64,000 nucleotides of DNA from Plasticicumulans lactativorans (GCF_004341245.1 NZ_SLWY01000009.1:62001-126000), one strand, 5' to 3'; positions 24,895-34,750 are shown, numbered from the stretch's first letter. A program made the numbers and translations. The notes: generated by a model from the sequence alone, not told the origin.

Positions 24895-26286
24895 TTAGCG
24901 CCGCGCCGGACCGAGGAAGCGGCCGGTGGTGGCGGTGCGCAGATCGGGGGTGTCGAGCGCGCGCAACTCGAAGCGGATGTCGCTCGAGGCGGCGGGCAGG
25001 TCCTGCGGATCGGCGCTCACCCGCACCGGCAGCGTCAGCACCTCGCCGGCGGCGACCGCGATGGCGTCGGCCGCGGCGTCCAGGCGCATGCCCGGGGCGC
25101 CGTGCACGGCGAGCGCGAAGCGGTGCGGGTGCTCGTCCATGTTCAGGATCTTCAGCGTGTAGACGTTCTCGGCCAGGCCGTCGTCGGTCATGCGGTAGAG
25201 CGCGTTGCGGTCGCGGATCACGTCGAGCTGCAGCGGCGTGCGCACCGAGATCGCGTAGACCAGGCCACCCGTCAGCGCGAGCAGCAGCGCGGCGTACACC
25301 AGCATGCGCGGGCGGATCACGTGCGGCTGGTGGTGCAGCAGGGCGTTCTCGGTGGTGTAGCGCACCAGTCCACGCGGCGAACCGATCTTGTCCATGACCT
25401 CGTCGCAGGCGTCGACGCAGGCGGCGCAGCCGATGCACTGGTATTGCAGCCCGTTGCGGATGTCGATGCCGGTGGGGCAGACCTGCACGCACAGCGTGCA
25501 GTCGATGCAGTCGCCGAGGCCGCGCGTGCGCGGGTCGACGCCGCGCTTGCGCGAGCCGCGCGGCTCGCCGCGCTCGGCGTCGTAGGAGATCACCAGCGTG
25601 TTCTTGTCGAACATCGCGCTCTGGAAGCGCGCGTACGGGCACATGTACAGGCACACCTGCTCGCGCATGAAGCCGGCGTTGCCCCAGGTGGCGAAGCTGT
25701 AGAAGACGATCCAGAACAGCTCCCACGGGCCGAGCGCGAACCCCGCCAGGCGCACGCCGAGCTCGCGGATCGGGGTGAAGAAGCCGACGAAGGTGAACCC
25801 CGTCCACGCCGCGAACAGCAGCCAGAGCGCGTGCTTGCCCGCTTTCAGGCGCAGCTTGCGGGCGTCCCAGGGGGCCTTGTCGAGCTTCATCCGCGCGCCG
25901 CGGTCGCCTTCCACCCAGCGCTCGATCCACATGAAGGTCTCGGTCCACACCGTCTGCGGGCAGGCGTAGCCGCACCACAGCCGCCCGGCGAGCGCGGTGA
26001 AGAAGAACAGGCTGAAGGCGGCGATGATCAGCAGCAGCGCGAGGAAGAAGAAGTCCTGCGGCCAGAACGCCAGGCCGAGGATGTAGAACTTGCGCGCCGG
26101 CAGGTCGAACAGCACCGCCTGGCGGCCGCCCCAGTCGAGCCACGGCGTCAGGTAGTAGAGCCCGAGCAGCGCGAGCACCGCGAACACGCGCAGGCGGGCG
26201 AAGCGGCCGTGGGCTTCGCGCGGGTAGATCTTCGCCGGCTTGACGTAGAACGTGCCGGCGGGCTCGGAAGCGTTGGGGGCGGTCAT
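24895..26286 (-). CDS. ccoG: CcoG, cbb3 oxidase assembly copper reductase (FixG-like)
   Basis: Membrane ferredoxin-like protein that reduces copper for delivery to the cbb3 oxidase. The 463-residue product has four to five membrane helices in the N-terminal half and an NapH-like CGYACPQTVW segment. Two [4Fe-4S] motifs follow, CIDCTLCVQVCPTG and CIGCAACVDACD, and the C-terminal Ig-like domain is periplasmic. The ATG at 26286 (MTAPNASEPAG) is chosen because the frame upstream of it is arginine-rich and non-coding in appearance. ccoH follows closely. Confidence 0.95.
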   Translation of the reverse strand: MTAPNASEPAGTFYVKPAKIYPREAHGRFARLRVFAVLALLGLYYLTPWLDWGGRQAVLFDLPARKFYILGLAFWPQDFFFLALLLIIAAFSLFFFTALAGRLWCGYACPQTVWTETFMWIERWVEGDRGARMKLDKAPWDARKLRLKAGKHALWLLFAAWTGFTFVGFFTPIRELGVRLAGFALGPWELFWIVFYSFATWGNAGFMREQVCLYMCPYARFQSAMFDKNTLVISYDAERGEPRGSRKRGVDPRTRGLGDCIDCTLCVQVCPTGIDIRNGLQYQCIGCAACVDACDEVMDKIGSPRGLVRYTTENALLHHQPHVIRPRMLVYAALLLALTGGLVYAISVRTPLQLDVIRDRNALYRMTDDGLAENVYTLKILNMDEHPHRFALAVHGAPGMRLDAAADAIAVAAGEVLTLPVRVSADPQDLPAASSDIRFELRALDTPDLRTATTGRFLGPARR

Positions 26287-26393
26287 CGCGGGGATGCTCC
26301 GGGGTTCGGCAGGTTCGCAGTGTGCGCGGCGCGGGCGCGCCCGGCATTGCGGACGGTCAATCGCGGGGGATGTTGCCCGGCGGCGGGCGCGCT

Positions 26394-26666
26394 TCAGTCG
26401 AGGTCGAGATCGCGCGGCTCGACGATCACCGGCACGTGCACCGGGCGCTGGAAGTAGAGCGTCAGCATCGACGAGGCGAGGTTCATGGTCCACAGCACGA
26501 AGAAGCCGACGGTGTAGGCGGCGGTGCGCTCGAGGTGTTCGATGCCCATGCACGCGGCGATCGCCTGCGGATCGAACACCGTGAAGAGGACGACGGTGGC
26601 GGCGCTCGCGAGCAGGAACGACGGCCAGAGGACGGAAACGGCGTGCTGGACCTTGCTGATGGTCAT
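26394..26666 (-). CDS. Small two-span membrane protein within the cco cluster
   Basis: A 90-residue protein, MTISKVQHAVSVLWPSFLLA..., with two hydrophobic segments (SVLWPSFLLASAATVVLFTVF and TAAYTVGFFVLWTMNLASSM) and a short tail ending PRDLDLD. It lies between ccoP (118 bases upstream) and ccoG (107 bases downstream) in the same orientation. I do not recognise a named family. Its position suggests a role in cbb3 oxidase assembly or stability, as an inference only. Confidence 0.75.
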   Translation of the reverse strand: MTISKVQHAVSVLWPSFLLASAATVVLFTVFDPQAIAACMGIEHLERTAAYTVGFFVLWTMNLASSMLTLYFQRPVHVPVIVEPRDLDLD

Positions 26667-26784
26667 GTGGCGTGAGCCCCGGATGGCGGTGGGCAGGGCG
26701 GCGAAAACCGTGCCCCGACCCGGGCCGCGCGGGCCCGGACCGGACGCGCGCGAGCGGCGCGGGCGGCGCCGCTCGCGGCGGGTG

Positions 26785-27684
26785 CTACGGCTTGCCCTGC
26801 GACAGACTGTAGACGTAGGCGGCGAGCAGGCGGACCTTCTCGGCACCGAGGAACTCCCGGTGCGCGGGCATCTGGCCCTGGCGCCCCTCGGCGATGGTCT
26901 TGATGACGGTCTTCAGCGAGCCGCCGTAGAGCCAGACGTTGTCGGTCAGGTTGGGCGCGCCGAGCAGCGGATTGCCCTTGCCCTCGGCACCGTGGCAGGC
27001 CGCGCAGGTCTGGGCGAACACCGCCTTGCCGGCTTCGGCCTTGGCGGCATCGACGCCGTCCCTGCGCCCGGCGAGGGTCAGCACGTAGTGCGCGACCTCC
27101 TCGACCTTCTGGTCGCCGAGCGCCTTCCACGCCGGCATCATGCCGGCGCGACCGCCGAGGATGCTCGCCTCGATCTGCGCCGGCTCGCCGCCCCACAGCC
27201 AGTCGTTGTCGGCGAGGTTGGGGAAGCCGGGCGCGCCGTGGGCATCCGAGCCGTGGCAGCTCGAACAGTAGGTGGCGAACAGGCGCTGGCCCATCTTCAC
27301 CGCCTGCGGGTCGCGGGCCGCGGCGGGAATCTCCATCGCCGCGTACTTCGCATACAGCGGGCCGTACTTGGCGTTGGCCTCGGCGACCTCCTCGTTCCAC
27401 TGGCCCTGCTGGCTCCAGCCGAGCAGCCCGCCGAGGCTGCCGAGGCCGGGGTAGAGCACCACGTACAGGCCGGTGAAGACGATGGTCAGGTAGAACATCC
27501 ACAGCCACCAGCGCGGCATGGGATTGTTGAGTTCCTTGAGGTCGCCGTCCCAGACGTGGCCGGTGGCTTCGCCCTGGGCGACCTCGCCGGCCTTGGGCTT
27601 GCTGGTCCAGCGGATCAGCCACCACATGGCGAGCGTGTTGCCGACCACGATCAGGATGATGAACAGGCTGATGGTCAGACTCAT
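26785..27684 (-). CDS. ccoP: CcoP, cbb3 oxidase diheme cytochrome c subunit
   Basis: Membrane-anchored diheme cytochrome c that passes electrons to CcoO/CcoN. The 299-residue product has two N-terminal membrane helices (LFIILIVVGNTLAMWWLI and WWLWMFYLTIVFTGLYVVL). The conserved WDGDLKELNNPMPRWW lies between them, and two CXXCH heme sites follow (CSSCHG and CAACHG), each with a downstream Met-ligand segment (GMMPAW and GQMPAH). It sits 12 bases after ccoQ. Confidence 0.97.
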   Translation of the reverse strand: MSLTISLFIILIVVGNTLAMWWLIRWTSKPKAGEVAQGEATGHVWDGDLKELNNPMPRWWLWMFYLTIVFTGLYVVLYPGLGSLGGLLGWSQQGQWNEEVAEANAKYGPLYAKYAAMEIPAAARDPQAVKMGQRLFATYCSSCHGSDAHGAPGFPNLADNDWLWGGEPAQIEASILGGRAGMMPAWKALGDQKVEEVAHYVLTLAGRRDGVDAAKAEAGKAVFAQTCAACHGAEGKGNPLLGAPNLTDNVWLYGGSLKTVIKTIAEGRQGQMPAHREFLGAEKVRLLAAYVYSLSQGKP

Positions 27685-27696
27685 GGTGAATTCTCC

Positions 27697-27873
27697 TCAG
27701 CGCCGCGGGGCCGCCGACGACGCGCGCGCACGTTCCTCGTCGGCGAAGGGCAGGGCGGCGGCTTCGTCGAAGCGCCGGCGGCTGCGCGCGCTCCACGCCC
27801 ACAGCACGATGCCGACGAAGCTCACGAACATGAGCACGGTGAACACGCTGCGTATCGTCGTCAGGAGGTCCAC
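27697..27873 (-). CDS. ccoQ: CcoQ, small cbb3 oxidase subunit
   Basis: A 58-residue single-span protein starting with GTG at 27873 (VDLLTTIRSVFTVLMFVSF) and ending AAPRR. Position between ccoO and ccoP and the layout of one helix followed by a charged tail (WSARSRRRFDEAAALPF) match CcoQ, which stabilises the complex. The GTG lies 5 bases after the ccoO stop, with an AAGAGG ribosome-binding site inside the end of ccoO. A longer upstream frame extends into ccoO and is rejected. Confidence 0.88.
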   Translation of the reverse strand: MDLLTTIRSVFTVLMFVSFVGIVLWAWSARSRRRFDEAAALPFADEERARASSAAPRR

Positions 27874-27878
27874 GGCGC

Positions 27879-28511
27879 TTACCTCTTGTTGCTGATCACG
27901 GTGCCGAGGTTCTGCAGGTACGCGACCAGCGCGTCCAGCTCGCTCCTGCCGGCGACGGCGGCCTTGGCGCCGGCGATGTCGGCGTCGCTGTAGGGCACGC
28001 CGAGGGTGCGCAGCGCCGCGAGCTTGCGCCCGGTCAGGTCGCCGTCGAGGAGGTTGCGGGCGAGCCAGGGGAAGCCCGGCATGTTCGACTCGGGCACGAC
28101 GTCGCGCGGGTTGATCAGGTGCACGCGCTGCCAGTCGTCGGAGTAGCGGCCGCCGACGCGGGCGAGGTCCGGGCCGGTGCGCTTGGAGCCCCACTGGAAC
28201 GGGTGGTCGTAGACGAACTCCCCGGCCACCGAGTAGTGGCCGTAGCGCTCGGTTTCGGCGCGGAACGGCCGCACCATCTGCGAGTGGCAGGTGTAGCAGC
28301 CTTCGCGGACGTAGATGTCACGGCCTTCGAGCTGCAGCGCGGTGAGTGGCTTGAGGCCGGCGACGGGCTCGGTCGTGTCCTTGATGAAGAACAGCGGCAC
28401 GATCTCCGCGAGGCCGCCGAAGGCGACGACGACGATGATCAGGATGGCCATCAGGCCGATGTTGCGTTCGACCTTCTCGTGGCCGGTCGGGACGTGGGTG
28501 TCTTGAGCCAT
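27879..28511 (-). CDS. ccoO: CcoO, cbb3 oxidase monoheme cytochrome c subunit
   Basis: The 210-residue product has an N-terminal membrane anchor ([21 protein letters not shown]) and the conserved [26 protein letters not shown], which holds the single CXXCH heme site. The periplasmic domain contains [15 protein letters not shown] and [11 protein letters not shown], the latter with the axial Met. It starts 12 bases after ccoN, as in all ccoNO pairs. Confidence 0.97.
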   Translation of the reverse strand: MAQDTHVPTGHEKVERNIGLMAILIIVVVAFGGLAEIVPLFFIKDTTEPVAGLKPLTALQLEGRDIYVREGCYTCHSQMVRPFRAETERYGHYSVAGEFVYDHPFQWGSKRTGPDLARVGGRYSDDWQRVHLINPRDVVPESNMPGFPWLARNLLDGDLTGRKLAALRTLGVPYSDADIAGAKAAVAGRSELDALVAYLQNLGTVISNKR

Positions 28512-28523
28512 GATCGGGTCTCC

Positions 28524-29939
28524 TCAGGCGGCCTGCGGCGCGGTGGCGGCTACCGGCTTCTCGGCGCCGGAGAGCGTCTTCCAGACATTCCAGGCCATCA
28601 CCACCATGCCCAGCAGGAACACCAGGCCGCCGAGGAAGCGCACCTCGTAGTACGGGTACATGCGCGCCAGCACCTCGACGAAGCTGTAGGTCAGCGTGCC
28701 GTCCTCGTTCACCGCCCGCCACATCAGGCCCTGCATGACGCCGGCGATCCACATCGAGGCGATGTACAGCACGATGCCGATGGTCGAGGTCCAGAAGTGC
28801 ACCTCGATCAGCCGGGTGCTCCAGATCTGGCGGTTGAACAGCGCCGGGATCAGCGCGTAGACGCAGCCGATCGACACCAGCGCCACCCAGCCGAGCGCGC
28901 CGGAGTGGACGTGGCCGATGGTCCAGTCGGTGTAGTGGGAGAGGGCGTTGACCGTCTTGATCGACATCATCGGCCCTTCGAAGGTCGACATGCCGTAGAA
29001 CGACAGCGAGACGATCATGAAGCGCAGGATCGGGTCGGTGCGCAGCTTATGCCAGGCACCCGAGAGCGTCATGATGCCGTTGATCATCCCGCCCCAGCTC
29101 GGCGCGAGCAGCATCAGCGAGAACAGCATGCCGAGCGACTGCGTCCAGTCGGGCAGCGCGGTGTAATGCAGGTGGTGCGGACCGGCCCACATGTACAGCG
29201 AGATCAGCGCCCAGAAGTGCACCACCGACAGCCGGTACGAATACACCGGGCGGCCGGCCTGCTTGGGCACGAAGTAGTACATCATCCCGAGGAAGCCGGC
29301 AGTCAGGAAGAAGCCCACCGCGTTGTGGCCGTACCACCACTGCACCATGGCGTCGATCGCGCCCGGGTAGACCGAGTACGACTTGGTCAGGCTCACCGGC
29401 AGCGCGGCACTGTTGACGATGTGCAGGATCGCCACGGTCAGGATGAAGGCGCCGTAGAACCAGTTCGCCACGTAGATGTGCGGCGTGCGGCGCTTGACGA
29501 GGGTGCCGAAGAACAGGATGGCGTAGGCCACCCAGACCACCGCGATCAGGATGTCGATCGGCCATTCGAGCTCGGCGTACTCCTTGCTCGTGGTGATGCC
29601 GAAGGGCAGCGTCAGCGCCGCCAGCACGATCACGAGCTGCCAGCCCCAGAACACGAAGGCGGCGAGGCCGTCGGAGATCAGGCGCGTCTGGCAGGTGCGC
29701 TGCACCACGTACAGCGAGGTCGCGAACAGCGCGCAGCCGCCGAAGGCGAAGATCACCGCGTTGGTGTGCAGCGGACGCAGGCGGCTGTAGGTGAGGAAGG
29801 GGACATCGAAGTTCAGCGCCGGCCAGACCAGTTGCGCGGCGATCAGCACACCGACGGCCATGCCGACGATGCCCCATACCACCGTCATGATCGTGAACTG
29901 GCGCACCACTGTGTAGTTGTACGTCGCTGCTGCATCCAT
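28524..29939 (-). CDS. ccoN: CcoN, cbb3 oxidase catalytic subunit I
   Basis: Heme-copper oxygen reductase core subunit carrying heme b and the heme b3-CuB centre. The 471-residue product has twelve membrane helices. It includes [15 protein letters not shown]-type segments, [40 protein letters not shown] with CuB-region His, and [13 protein letters not shown]. Family C oxidases have high oxygen affinity and are used under microaerobic conditions. The upstream region carries a candidate FNR-dependent promoter at 30081-30123. Confidence 0.98.
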   Translation of the reverse strand: MDAAATYNYTVVRQFTIMTVVWGIVGMAVGVLIAAQLVWPALNFDVPFLTYSRLRPLHTNAVIFAFGGCALFATSLYVVQRTCQTRLISDGLAAFVFWGWQLVIVLAALTLPFGITTSKEYAELEWPIDILIAVVWVAYAILFFGTLVKRRTPHIYVANWFYGAFILTVAILHIVNSAALPVSLTKSYSVYPGAIDAMVQWWYGHNAVGFFLTAGFLGMMYYFVPKQAGRPVYSYRLSVVHFWALISLYMWAGPHHLHYTALPDWTQSLGMLFSLMLLAPSWGGMINGIMTLSGAWHKLRTDPILRFMIVSLSFYGMSTFEGPMMSIKTVNALSHYTDWTIGHVHSGALGWVALVSIGCVYALIPALFNRQIWSTRLIEVHFWTSTIGIVLYIASMWIAGVMQGLMWRAVNEDGTLTYSFVEVLARMYPYYEVRFLGGLVFLLGMVVMAWNVWKTLSGAEKPVAATAPQAA

Positions 29940-30080
29940 AGCGCTACCTCGAATCGCGGGAAGCCAAAACGGGGGGGATGCACGCGCGCGGGCATGGCCG
30001 CGCGCGCCCGGAGGTCGGATGCGGGACGAAGGCGATGCGCATGTGTCCCCCTTCTCGGTCGGTTTGAAGGAACCGGCCGA

Positions 30081-30123
30081 ACTATGGGGGGCAGGGGTGA
30101 AGCGCAGAAATGACGGGGGTCAA
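30081..30123 (-). promoter_or_regulatory. FNR-type box and -10 element for ccoNOQP (class II layout)
   Basis: On the minus strand TTGACCCCCGTCAT (30110-30123) matches the FNR dyad TTGAT-N4-ATCAA in 7 of 10 positions. A CATAGT -10-like hexamer (30081-30086) follows after 23 bases, which places the box near -41.5, as in class II FNR-activated promoters. The ccoN ATG is about 140 bases further on. The adjacent fnr gene supports this. Confidence 0.65.
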
Positions 30124-30185
30124 CTTCCCCGTTGGTAGTACGACCGTTCAGCCGCTCGCGGAGGAACGCCGCGCGGCAAGGCTCG

Positions 30186-30941
30186 TCACCCGCGCGGCTG
30201 GCAGGAGCTGCTGCCGGTGGCGAGCGCGCGCAGGTCTTCGAGCCGCTCGATGCGGATGTGCTTGTTGTTGGCGGTCACCAGGCCGAGCTGCTGGAAGCGC
30301 GTGAACAGCCGGCTGACGGTTTCGACGGCGAGCCCCAGGTAGTTGCCGATGTCGTTGCGCGACATGCTCAGGTGGAACTCGCGCGCCGAGAAGCCGCGTT
30401 GCTGCAGGCGGTTGGACAGGCTGATCAGCAGCGCGGCGAGCCGCTCCTCGGCCGACTTCTTGCCGAGCAGCGTGAGCAGTTCGTCATCGGAGTGGATCTC
30501 GCGGCTCATGATGCGGATCAGCTGGCGGCCGAGGGAGGGGATCACCGCCGAGAGCTCCTCGAGGTGATCGAAGGGGATCTCGCACAGGCTGGTGGTTTCG
30601 AGCACCTTGGCGCTCGACGGGTGGGTGCCGGTGTGGATGGCGTCGAGGCCGATCAGTTCGCCCGGCAGATGAAAGCCGGTGACCTGCTCGCCGCCGCCCT
30701 CGGTGGTGGTGTAGGTCTTCACCGAGCCGGCGCGGATCGCATAGACCGCCCGGAACTCGTCACCGAGGCGGAACACGTGGTCGCCACGCGACGACGGGCG
30801 ACGACGCTTGACGATGCGGTCGAGGCGATCGACGTCGTCCAGTCCGATGCCGACCGGCAGGCAGAGCTCGTGCAGGCTGCAGTTGCCGCAGGCCAGCCTG
30901 AGCTTGGCGAGGCTGATCGGCGTAGGCGAACAATCGGTCAT
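30186..30941 (-). CDS. fnr: Fnr/Anr-family oxygen-sensing transcriptional regulator
   Basis: CRP-family activator with an oxygen-labile [4Fe-4S] cluster. The 251-residue product has the N-terminal cluster cysteines in LACGNCSLHELCLPVG and the fourth in LETTSLCEIPFDHL. A cyclic-nucleotide-binding-like beta roll and the C-terminal helix-turn-helix MSRNDIGNYLGLAVETVSRLF (the E..SR pattern contacts TTGAT) complete it. It lies just upstream of ccoN on the same strand and probably controls it. The ATG at 30941 (MTDCSPTPISL) is chosen; a frame continues upstream without a plausible start. Confidence 0.96.
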   Translation of the reverse strand: MTDCSPTPISLAKLRLACGNCSLHELCLPVGIGLDDVDRLDRIVKRRRPSSRGDHVFRLGDEFRAVYAIRAGSVKTYTTTEGGGEQVTGFHLPGELIGLDAIHTGTHPSSAKVLETTSLCEIPFDHLEELSAVIPSLGRQLIRIMSREIHSDDELLTLLGKKSAEERLAALLISLSNRLQQRGFSAREFHLSMSRNDIGNYLGLAVETVSRLFTRFQQLGLVTANNKHIRIERLEDLRALATGSSSCQPRG

Positions 30942-30985
30942 GGCGGATTCCGGACGACGCGGCGCAGGCCATTGCAGCAGAATCA

Positions 30986-30999
30986 TTGACCCCACGCAA
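30986..30999. promoter_or_regulatory. Weak FNR-type box upstream of fnr
   Basis: TTGACCCCACGCAA, about 45 bases upstream of the fnr ATG, keeps both outer half-sites of the FNR dyad (TTG...CAA) but is degenerate in the middle. It may mediate autoregulation of fnr, or act on the divergent hisB start 110 bases away. Low confidence. Confidence 0.35.
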
Positions 31000-31108
31000 T
31001 GAAAGTGACGTGCACGGCAACTGCCGTCAGCGTGCGCGGGCGGTTTAATCCGGGGGGGGCGCACGCTATTCTACCCTTTCCGCAGTCGCTCGCCCCGAGA
31101 CGCCCTCC

Positions 31109-31702
31109 ATGCCTTCCCGTAACGCCGAGGTTCAACGCGATACCCTCGAAACGCAGATCCGCATCGCCGTCGACCTCGACGGGGCCGGGACCGGCCGCTT
31201 CGACACCGGCGTGCCCTTCCTCGACCACATGCTCGACCAGGTCGCCCGCCACGGCATGATCGACATCACCGCCGACGCGCGCGCCGACCTGCACATCGAC
31301 GACCACCACGCGGTCGAGGACATCGGCATCACCTTCGGCCAGGCGGTGCGCCAGGCGCTCGGCAACAAGCAGGGCATCCGCCGCTACGGGCACGCCTACG
31401 TGCCGCTCGACGAAGCCCTGTCGCGCGTCGTCGTCGACTTCTCCGGACGTCCCGGGCTCGAATACCACGTCGAGTACCCGCGGGCGCGGATCGGACGGTT
31501 CGACGTCGACCTGCTGCGCGAGTTCTTCCAGGGCTTCGTCAACCACGCGCAGGTCACGCTGCACATCGACAACCTGCGCGGGCGCAACGCCCACCACATC
31601 GCCGAGACCATCTTCAAGGCCTTCGGCCGGGCGCTGCGCATGGCGATGGAGCCCGACCCGCGCATGCAGGGCATCACGCCCTCCACCAAGGGCTCCCTCT
31701 GA
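31109..31702 (+). CDS. hisB: HisB, imidazoleglycerol-phosphate dehydratase
   Basis: Dehydrates imidazole glycerol phosphate in histidine synthesis. The 197-residue protein is the monofunctional type, without the phosphatase domain fused in E. coli. Metal-binding and catalytic motifs are clear: [32 protein letters not shown]-type ([14 protein letters not shown]) and [23 protein letters not shown]. It opens the hisBHAFIE cluster; hisH begins 22 bases later. Confidence 0.97.
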   Translation: MPSRNAEVQRDTLETQIRIAVDLDGAGTGRFDTGVPFLDHMLDQVARHGMIDITADARADLHIDDHHAVEDIGITFGQAVRQALGNKQGIRRYGHAYVPLDEALSRVVVDFSGRPGLEYHVEYPRARIGRFDVDLLREFFQGFVNHAQVTLHIDNLRGRNAHHIAETIFKAFGRALRMAMEPDPRMQGITPSTKGSL

Positions 31703-31724
31703 CGGGGCCGGCGGGAGCACGCTG

Positions 31725-32369
31725 ATGTCGCGAATCGCTGTCATCGACTACGGCATGGGCAACCTGCACTCCGTGGTCAAGGCGCTGGAGCACGTCGCGC
31801 CCGCCGCGCAGGTGACGCTCGCGCGCGATGCGCAGGCGCTGCGGGCCGCCGATCGCGTGGTGTTCCCCGGGCAGGGCGCGATCGGCCACTGCATGCACGA
31901 ACTCGCCCGCCTCGACCTCGTCGAGCCCCTGCGCGCGGCGGCACGCAGCAAGCCGTTCCTCGGCATGTGCCTGGGGCCGCAGGCGCTGATGGACTTCAGC
32001 GAGGAGAACGGCGGCGTCGCCGCGCTCGGCGTGTTCGCCGGGCGCGTCGTGCGCTTCGACGAACACCTGACCGACGCCGCGAGCGGCGCCCGCCTGAAGA
32101 TTCCGCACATGGGCTGGAACCAGGTGTGGCAGACGCGCCCCCATGCGCTCTGGGACGGCATCGCCTCGGGCAGCCGTTTCTATTTCGTCCACAGTTACTA
32201 TCTGCAGCCAGCCGATGCCGCGGTCGTGGTCGGCGAAACTTCCTACGGCATCGACTTCGCCACGGCCATCGCGCGCGACAACCTCTTCGCGGTGCAGTTC
32301 CACCCGGAGAAGAGCGCCCGCGCCGGGCTGCGTCTGCTCGCCAATTTCGTTGCCTGGAATCCCGCCTAG
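31725..32369 (+). CDS. hisH: HisH, glutaminase subunit of imidazole glycerol phosphate synthase
   Basis: Class I glutamine amidotransferase that feeds ammonia to HisF. The 214-residue product has the nucleophile Cys in [14 protein letters not shown] and the His-Glu pair in VQFHPEKS. It starts [17 protein letters not shown], typical of HisH. Many homologues read GMQLLF or GICLGMQ near the Cys; GMCLGPQ is a mild variant. hisA follows after 50 bases. Confidence 0.97.
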   Translation: MSRIAVIDYGMGNLHSVVKALEHVAPAAQVTLARDAQALRAADRVVFPGQGAIGHCMHELARLDLVEPLRAAARSKPFLGMCLGPQALMDFSEENGGVAALGVFAGRVVRFDEHLTDAASGARLKIPHMGWNQVWQTRPHALWDGIASGSRFYFVHSYYLQPADAAVVVGETSYGIDFATAIARDNLFAVQFHPEKSARAGLRLLANFVAWNPA

Positions 32370-32419
32370 GCACGTCACCCGCGATTCGCATCGCCAAGAG
32401 GGGCTTTCGAGGACATCGT

Positions 32420-33154
32420 ATGCTGCTGATTCCGGCCATCGATCTGAAGGACGGCAAGTGCGTCCGGCTGCGCCAGGGACGGATGGAGGACTCCACCGTG
32501 TTTTCCGACGACCCCGTGGCGATGGCCGAGCGTTGGGTCGAGGCCGGTGCGCGTCGCCTGCATCTGGTCGATCTCAACGGCGCCTTCGCCGGCAAGCCGC
32601 AGAACGCCGACGTGGTCCGCCGCATCGCCGCGGCCTGCCCGGGGGTGCCGATCCAGGTCGGCGGCGGCATCCGCACCGAGGAGACCATCGAGACCTACCT
32701 CGATGCCGGCGTGCAGTTCGTCATCATCGGCACCAAGGCCGTGCAGGAGCCGCATTTCGTCAGCGACATCTGCCTGAACTTCCCGGGGCACGTGATCGTC
32801 GGGCTCGATGCGCGCGACGGCCGGGTCGCAATCGACGGCTGGAGCAAGCTGTCCAGGCACGACGTCGTCGACCTCGCGCAGCGCTTCGAGCGCGACGGCG
32901 TGGAGGCGATCGTGTACACCGACATCGGCCGCGACGGCATGCTGCAGGGCGTCAACGTCGACGCCACCGTGAAGCTCGCGCGGGCGGTGTCGATCCCGGT
33001 GATCGCCTCGGGCGGCGTCACCGACATGAACGACGTGCGGGCGCTGTGTGCGGCGCGGGGCGAGGGCATCTCCGGGGTGATCCTCGGGCGCGCGCTGTAC
33101 GAGGGCACGCTCGATCTCGGCGAAGCCCAGCGCTACGTCGACGACCTGGCCTGA
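32420..33154 (+). CDS. hisA: HisA, phosphoribosylformimino-AICAR phosphate isomerase
   Basis: TIM-barrel isomerase (ProFAR isomerase) of the fourth histidine step. The 244-residue product starts [20 protein letters not shown] with the catalytic Asp in AIDLKDGK; the second catalytic Asp is in [12 protein letters not shown], and [13 protein letters not shown] is the phosphate-binding loop. The ATG at 32420 follows a GAGGACA stretch. The neighbours hisH and hisF confirm the role. Confidence 0.97.
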   Translation: MLLIPAIDLKDGKCVRLRQGRMEDSTVFSDDPVAMAERWVEAGARRLHLVDLNGAFAGKPQNADVVRRIAAACPGVPIQVGGGIRTEETIETYLDAGVQFVIIGTKAVQEPHFVSDICLNFPGHVIVGLDARDGRVAIDGWSKLSRHDVVDLAQRFERDGVEAIVYTDIGRDGMLQGVNVDATVKLARAVSIPVIASGGVTDMNDVRALCAARGEGISGVILGRALYEGTLDLGEAQRYVDDLA

Positions 33155-33173
33155 GCGCCGCCGCGGAGCCACC

Positions 33174-33947
33174 ATGGGACTCGCCAAACGCATCATCCCC
33201 TGCCTCGACGTCGACGCCGGCCGCGTGGTCAAGGGCGTCAACTTCGTCGACATCCGCGATGCCGGCGATCCGGTCGAGATCGCGCGCCGCTACGACGACG
33301 AGGGCGCCGACGAGCTGACCTTCCTCGACATCACCGCCAGTTCCGACGCGCGCGAAACGCTCGTGCACGTGGTCGAGCAGGTCGCCGGCGAAGTGTTCAT
33401 CCCGCTCACCGTCGGCGGCGGCATCCGCAGCGTCGCCGACGTGCGCCGCATGCTCAACGCCGGTGCCGACAAGGTCTCGATCAACACCGCCGCGGTGCAG
33501 CGCCCCGAGCTGGTACGCGAGGCCGCCGAGCATTTCGGCAACCAGTGCATCGTCGTCGCGGTCGACGCCAAGCGCGTGAGCGCCGCCGGCGAGCCGGCGC
33601 GCTGGGAGGTGTTCACGCACGGCGGGCGTCGCACGACCGGGCTCGACGCCATCGCCTGGGCGCGGCTCATGGCGGAGTACGGCGCCGGCGAGATCCTGCT
33701 GACCAGCATGGACCGCGACGGCACGCGGATCGGCTTCGACCTCGAGCTGACCCGCGCGGTGAGCGATGCCGTCAGCGTGCCGGTGATCGCCTCGGGCGGC
33801 GTGGGCACGCTCGATCACCTCGCCGACGGCGTGCTGCTCGGCGGCGCCGACGCGGTGCTCGCCGCGAGCATCTTCCACTTCGGCGAGTTCACCATCGAGC
33901 AGGCCAAGCGCCACCTGCAGGCGCGCGGCGTCGAGGTGCGCCTGTGA
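33174..33947 (+). CDS. hisF: HisF, cyclase subunit of imidazole glycerol phosphate synthase
   Basis: TIM-barrel partner of HisH that forms imidazole glycerol phosphate and AICAR. The 257-residue product has [19 protein letters not shown] (catalytic Asp), [13 protein letters not shown] and [20 protein letters not shown] (second catalytic Asp), and [14 protein letters not shown]. Its stop overlaps the GTG start of hisI by 4 bases. Confidence 0.98.
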   Translation: MGLAKRIIPCLDVDAGRVVKGVNFVDIRDAGDPVEIARRYDDEGADELTFLDITASSDARETLVHVVEQVAGEVFIPLTVGGGIRSVADVRRMLNAGADKVSINTAAVQRPELVREAAEHFGNQCIVVAVDAKRVSAAGEPARWEVFTHGGRRTTGLDAIAWARLMAEYGAGEILLTSMDRDGTRIGFDLELTRAVSDAVSVPVIASGGVGTLDHLADGVLLGGADAVLAASIFHFGEFTIEQAKRHLQARGVEVRL

Positions 33948-34351
33948 GCCTCGCCGGCGGCATCGGCGCGGCGGCGCTCGACGCCATCCGCTGGAACGCG
34001 GACGGGCTCGTGCCGGTGATCGCCCAGGAGAGCGGCAGCGGTGAGGTGCTGATGTTCGCGTGGATGAACCGCGAGGCGCTGCGCCTCACCGTCGAGCGCG
34101 GCGAGGCAGTGTACTGGTCGCGCTCGCGCGGCCGGCTGTGGCACAAGGGCGAGCGCTCGGGCCACGTGCAGAAGGTGCTCGACATCCGCCTCGACTGCGA
34201 CGCCGACGTGCTGCTGATCGAGATCGAACAAATCGGCGGCGTCGCCTGTCACACCGGGCGCCATCGCTGCTTCTTCAACCGCCTGCAGGACGGGGGCTGG
34301 GCGGTGGTCGAACCGGTCCTGAAGGACCCCGACGCGATCTACGGCGCATGA
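33944..34351 (+). CDS. hisI: HisI, phosphoribosyl-AMP cyclohydrolase
   Basis: Opens the purine ring of PR-AMP. The 135-residue product starts with GTG at 33944 ([12 protein letters not shown]), overlapping the hisF stop. Motifs are [42 protein letters not shown], the metal-binding [10 protein letters not shown] and [13 protein letters not shown]. It is a separate protein, not fused to hisE as in enterics. Confidence 0.96.
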   Translation: MSLAGGIGAAALDAIRWNADGLVPVIAQESGSGEVLMFAWMNREALRLTVERGEAVYWSRSRGRLWHKGERSGHVQKVLDIRLDCDADVLLIEIEQIGGVACHTGRHRCFFNRLQDGGWAVVEPVLKDPDAIYGA

Positions 34352-34686
34352 GCGTACTGCGCGAAGACGACATCCTCGCCCAGCTCGCCGCGGTGCTGGA
34401 GGCGCGCAAGGCGGCCACCGCCGACGCCTCCTACGTCGCCAAGCTGTACGCCAAGGGGCTGGACGCGATCCTCAAGAAGGTCGGCGAGGAAGCCACCGAA
34501 ACCGTGCTCGCCGCGAAGGACGGCGACCCCGAGCACCTGGTCTACGAGGTCGCCGACCTCTGGTTCCACACGCTGGTACTGCTCGCGCACCAGGGACTGG
34601 GGCCGGAGGCGGTCCTCACCGAACTGCAGCGCCGCTTCGGGCTCTCCGGGCTGGCCGAAAAGGCCGCCCGCGGCGGCGAGCGCTGA
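34348..34686 (+). CDS. hisE: HisE, phosphoribosyl-ATP pyrophosphatase
   Basis: Removes pyrophosphate from PR-ATP. The 112-residue all-alpha MazG-like protein has [33 protein letters not shown] and the metal-binding [18 protein letters not shown]. Its ATG overlaps the hisI stop (ATGA), so hisF, hisI and hisE are translationally coupled. It is the last his gene here; tatA follows after 64 bases. Confidence 0.97.
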   Translation: MSVLREDDILAQLAAVLEARKAATADASYVAKLYAKGLDAILKKVGEEATETVLAAKDGDPEHLVYEVADLWFHTLVLLAHQGLGPEAVLTELQRRFGLSGLAEKAARGGER

Positions 34687-34689
34687 TCC

Positions 34690-34721
34690 GTCGGCGCGGG
34701 GGTGTTCCCCGCTGCGCCGAC
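34690..34721 (+). other. Hairpin between hisE and tatA
   Basis: An 8-bp stem GTCGGCGC/GCGCCGAC encloses an inner GGGG/CCCC pairing. It lies 3 bases after the hisE stop and lacks a T-run, so it is more likely an RNA-stability or attenuating element between the his and tat parts of the transcript than a full terminator. Confidence 0.5.
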
Positions 34722-34750
34722 GCTCCAACCTTCCATACAGGGTGATGCTC

